From contig WMCF01000003.1 in NCBI GenBank assembly GCA_009792885.1, positions 12,307,974-12,371,973 of the forward strand: a stretch of DNA of 64,000 nt, read 5' to 3'. The first letter of the stretch is position 1. Every line of letters begins with the position of its first letter. Positions 60,824 through 64,000 of this stretch are shown piece after piece. Under the pieces are notes generated by a model, which was not told the origin of the DNA, did no database searches, and worked only from the letters and a program-made list of their open reading frames with translations. The stretch comes from Eremophila alpestris peregrina (Eukaryota > Chordata > Aves > Passeriformes > Alaudidae). The position numbers and the translations under genes were made by a program.

Positions 60824-63800
60824 TTTTAAAAGGATCCATCAGCAGTAAAGAAAGGGGGGAATAGTAGCCTATAAGGAGAAAAATAGGGCTGGTGTGCTGG
60901 TAAGATTTTACAGGAGATGGGGAACAAGAGATTGAGAGAAAAATTGAGAGAAATTTGAGCTGAGGGCAGAGCTTGAGAGGCAAACTGAGGGTCTATCTGC
61001 CTCGGTCCTGGGTACATGGGGGTTCGAGTGGAGCCAGCCTGATAGAGGAGGAGACCATACTTGTGGAGGACTGAAGAAAGAAATTATTTGTTGAGGAGCT
61101 CATCATACAATTCTATGTTTCTATGTAGCACCAAATGCTTAAAATAACATTGTTGATTTTCCATGTTTCTCCTTTACAAGGCTTCAATCCAGACAAAGGA
61201 AATTTGGAAAAGGGAACACAGGTCAAAATACTCAATACTGTTATTTTTATTATTTGAAATAGAGTATAACGATGTCAAAGGACCATTTTCCTGTTTTCTG
61301 AGAAGGAATATCAAGACTGAGAGGAACTCACAGAGTTTTCAGAAATTCAAACCTTTATTTCTGAGAAAAGTACAAAAACTCACTGTTTTTTAAATATACA
61401 TTTACGTTTTGTATATTTCTTGTTTTCCATGTAAAAAATGCTCTGACTCAAAAATGGCACTGGTTGGGCTATTAGCAGTCCAGGAACTCTCACTCCAGAG
61501 GTATAAAGAAGCCTTTTGAAGAGTGTGGTAAGAGGAAGGAGCCTCATAAAAATGGCAAGACAAGGTTGACCAGACCCTCCCTTCCATCTAGATGTGCTAT
61601 TTAGATCATGAGTAAAATGGTACTAAAAGAAGCCAACACCTGAAACTATCTATATCTCAAGCCCCTTTTTTTGGTTAGAGACAAGTTTGTTTTGTTTTGT
61701 TTTGTTTATGCAGCAAATTAAAGCATTACAAAGCCTTTAATTCAAATTACAGAAGTACAAAATTTAATTTAGGATATTGAACTTGATGAAGAAAAGTTCT
61801 TACCTTCAAATGCTAATAGAGGTGGAAACATCTTACTTTGTCTCATCCATAGGCCAAATATGCTTTTTATTTCTAATGGAAAAGCGGAGATTAAAAATAA
61901 AATTATGGATTTATGGTATGCATATAAGACTAATTTTTTTTGTATCTTCTTCAGTATTCAGAAATAACTGCTTCTGTCCCATATTTGCAGAGCTTTGAAC
62001 TACCAGTGATGAAAATACAGGAAATTTTTTCACAGAAGTGAAGGAATAGAAAACCAACCAACTTTGAATTTTTTGTACTTGATTTTTTGCATGTGATTTT
62101 TTTTACATTTTAAACAGAAAGGTACCATTCAGTAATTTGTCAGACCTACTAAAGTGTTAAACCCCAGCAATGTTGATGAAAATTGACAATTATAAAAAAA
62201 AAGGCTGAATGCAGCCTAAATAAGCATTATAATTACTGTCCTTAGTTTAAATAAACACTGCTGTGAATTAAACTTTCATACCTGCCAGGTGTCTCAGTAT
62301 CTAGGTTAAATGGAGAGCATTCAGGTATGGGATGAAAAGTATTAACTTTCCACTATGATTCCCAAACAGTGCCATGTAGCAAATATCATTTATGCCTAAT
62401 GTATTTAGATCTCTGTGGATTATCTCCATATTGAAATGGAATATAAGCAAACTGTTCTGTAAGCATGGGTGGCATGGGTATTGATATACAGCTGAATCAT
62501 ATTTAGTGAGTTTTGCAGGTTTTGGTGGGCTGCATGTTTCTAATTTGCAGTTATGTGTGAGCTTGAATTGCAAGCATTTGAAATCATGCTGCAAAGATCC
62601 TGAAATTCTTTGTTGTCCCTTACGATATGTGAAGTGAATATATACCTATTAGAGATATAGTCAGGACTTATATTCCTGTCAGTATACAGGAATACAAAAT
62701 AAAGAGTCAGTAATTTATAAAAAATGAGACAAATATGCAAAAAACATTTCTGCTTTTTGGGGATATTTGCAAGCACTATATCTGTTTTACAGAAAGTAGC
62801 TTCTAAGTCATATCAGCACTGGTGCATTTTTTAAAATCATCAATAACCCATCTATAACAGAATTTTGATTTTTATTTCAAAGTGAAAAACTGTAAATTGT
62901 TTCTACTTAGCAAGCAAATATATACATCATCTCCTGGTCCCCAGGTCACAAAAGAGGGTTATCCTGTCACCACTACTGATTTCTTAAAAGTGTGACATGT
63001 ATTTTGTTGTCAGTTCCGATCAGCAGCATTCACGAATCAACATTACATCAGCAGCAAAGCACACCATTTTATGCTCTTTTGGAAGATAATTAGAGTTCCC
63101 TTTTGTTGCAAATAAGATGTAAAACAGCTATAACTGCTGGTGAATGTGATTAAAGTAACCTCTATAGAACCCCATTATTCTAGACAGATTCCTTCAGATG
63201 CATAATTTCCCCATTTTAAGAAAACATAATGCATGCATATAAAATTCAAATTGTCGAGACACCTCTAACAAAAATTAGTTGTCTATTAAGGCATTCTTAG
63301 TAGCTGGTTAACATGTAAAACTCTTTAAGTGTATTTTAAAATAATCATGAAATAATAGTACATGTCATTAAAGGTAAACATTTTAAAGTGAGAGGTTTGT
63401 TCAGACAAGAGCTGTGTATTAAACTTTTTTCTTACAAAACTCCCATTAGAAGAATAGAGAGACAAGAAGAAGTCTTGTCTCTCTATCAGTTATATACCAG
63501 AACATCCCCCTGCCCCCAGCTCCATAATCATGCCTCACAATACACAGACAAATTAGGGAACATTTTCATTTTTTAGCACATAATTTAGAGCTGAAATACT
63601 TTCATTAGACCTAGTCTAATATTGTAAAAAATTTGTTCATAGAAAAAGTATTCACCTACTTTTGGACAATATACATAACTTTTTTATTTGCCACATGTGG
63701 TCTGATCTTCTACAGAGATTGCTGGATAGTGGAAAGATTGCCCATCAATGATCTTTTTTAATAAGGAATGAAAAAAATTTGATCAAATAAGCCAGTCAAT

Positions 63801-64000
63801 ATTAACCCAAATGTTGTCTCTGTAATATCATTTACCAGTTTTATAAATTATTTTTTTTTAATCTGCAAAAAAAACTGAAAATAAGGTATTTTTGAAAAAA
63901 TGTATCTTGCTTTCAAATAATCAGTTGTGATTTTACAGTCAAGAAAGGGAAACACCAACAAAATGTTTTAAGGTACAGGAATGATGTTGCTAAATATCCA
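60824..64000. other. Non-coding DNA, no gene recognised
   Basis: The first 240 bp after the gap are purine-rich and include AAAGAAAGGGGGGAATAG at 60847-60864. That resembles a retroviral polypurine tract but has no clear TG start behind it. From about 61090 the sequence is ordinary AT-rich DNA with a (TTTTG)n stretch at 61686-61707 and no frame above 97 codons. No CR1 core was seen. Confidence 0.55.
61686..61707. repeat. (TTTTG)n microsatellite
   Basis: About four tandem TTTTG units within AAGTTTGTTTTG...TTTATG. Confidence 0.85.

Noticed and set aside
60223..60983. 213-codon frames on both strands
   Set aside because: Mostly unknown residues from the 470-N gap.
1..64000. CRISPR arrays, tRNA or rRNA genes, bacterial operons or phage modules
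   Set aside because: No spaced direct repeats, no cloverleaf with A and B boxes, and no dense coding. The repeat content is that of a bird nuclear chromosome.

Overview
The window is an AT-rich stretch of vertebrate nuclear DNA, almost certainly from a bird and probably a neoavian or songbird. The evidence is a set of chicken-repeat-1 (CR1) LINE fragments that end in the avian CR1 3' signature (antisense CACAGAATCA followed by a GGTTGGAAGGGACC-like core), plus LTRs of avian-type endogenous retroviruses. No rRNA, tRNA, CRISPR array, operon-like gene order or intact protein-coding gene could be supported. All open frames are short (213 codons at most, and that one runs through Ns). They fall either in repeats or in unconserved sequence with no splice or start context I can defend. 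I read the window as a gene desert or the inside of a very large intron.

Layout. 1-18.8 kb: AT-rich non-coding DNA with two short CR1 3' ends (4.8 and 12.5 kb), an (AT)n array (3.3 kb) and a degenerate four-unit minisatellite of about 54 bp (5.74-5.96 kb). 18.8-19.6 kb: a long, old, sense-strand CR1 relic. 22.45-22.96 kb: a better preserved antisense CR1. 26.17-27.19 kb: a solo-type LTR on the minus strand. 30.2-32.3 kb: three CR1 pieces, one of them missing its 3' end. 33.37-34.19 kb: a 57-A homopolymer followed by a 629-bp solo LTR with perfect 6-bp target-site duplications. 35.3 kb: a fragment of CR1 reverse transcriptase. 38.53-38.86 kb: an isolated frame resembling the start of a retroviral RNase H domain. 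45.3 kb: a CR1 3' end. 47.0 kb: a second (AT)n array. 47.88-48.60 kb: a second, truncated copy of the 26-kb LTR family in opposite orientation. 49.0-51.4 kb: a stretch with CpG-containing blocks, a 17-bp tandem repeat and palindromes that looks like conserved regulatory DNA. 52.5 kb: a CR1 3' end. 55.65 kb: a T/G homopolymer junction. 60.24-60.82 kb: a putative LTR end running into a 470-bp assembly gap. The last 3 kb is unremarkable AT-rich DNA.

No genes work together here. What can be read is the retroelement history and a few candidate cis-elements. Repeat names rest on my recognition of family consensus features. I could not run a repeat, protein or conservation search.
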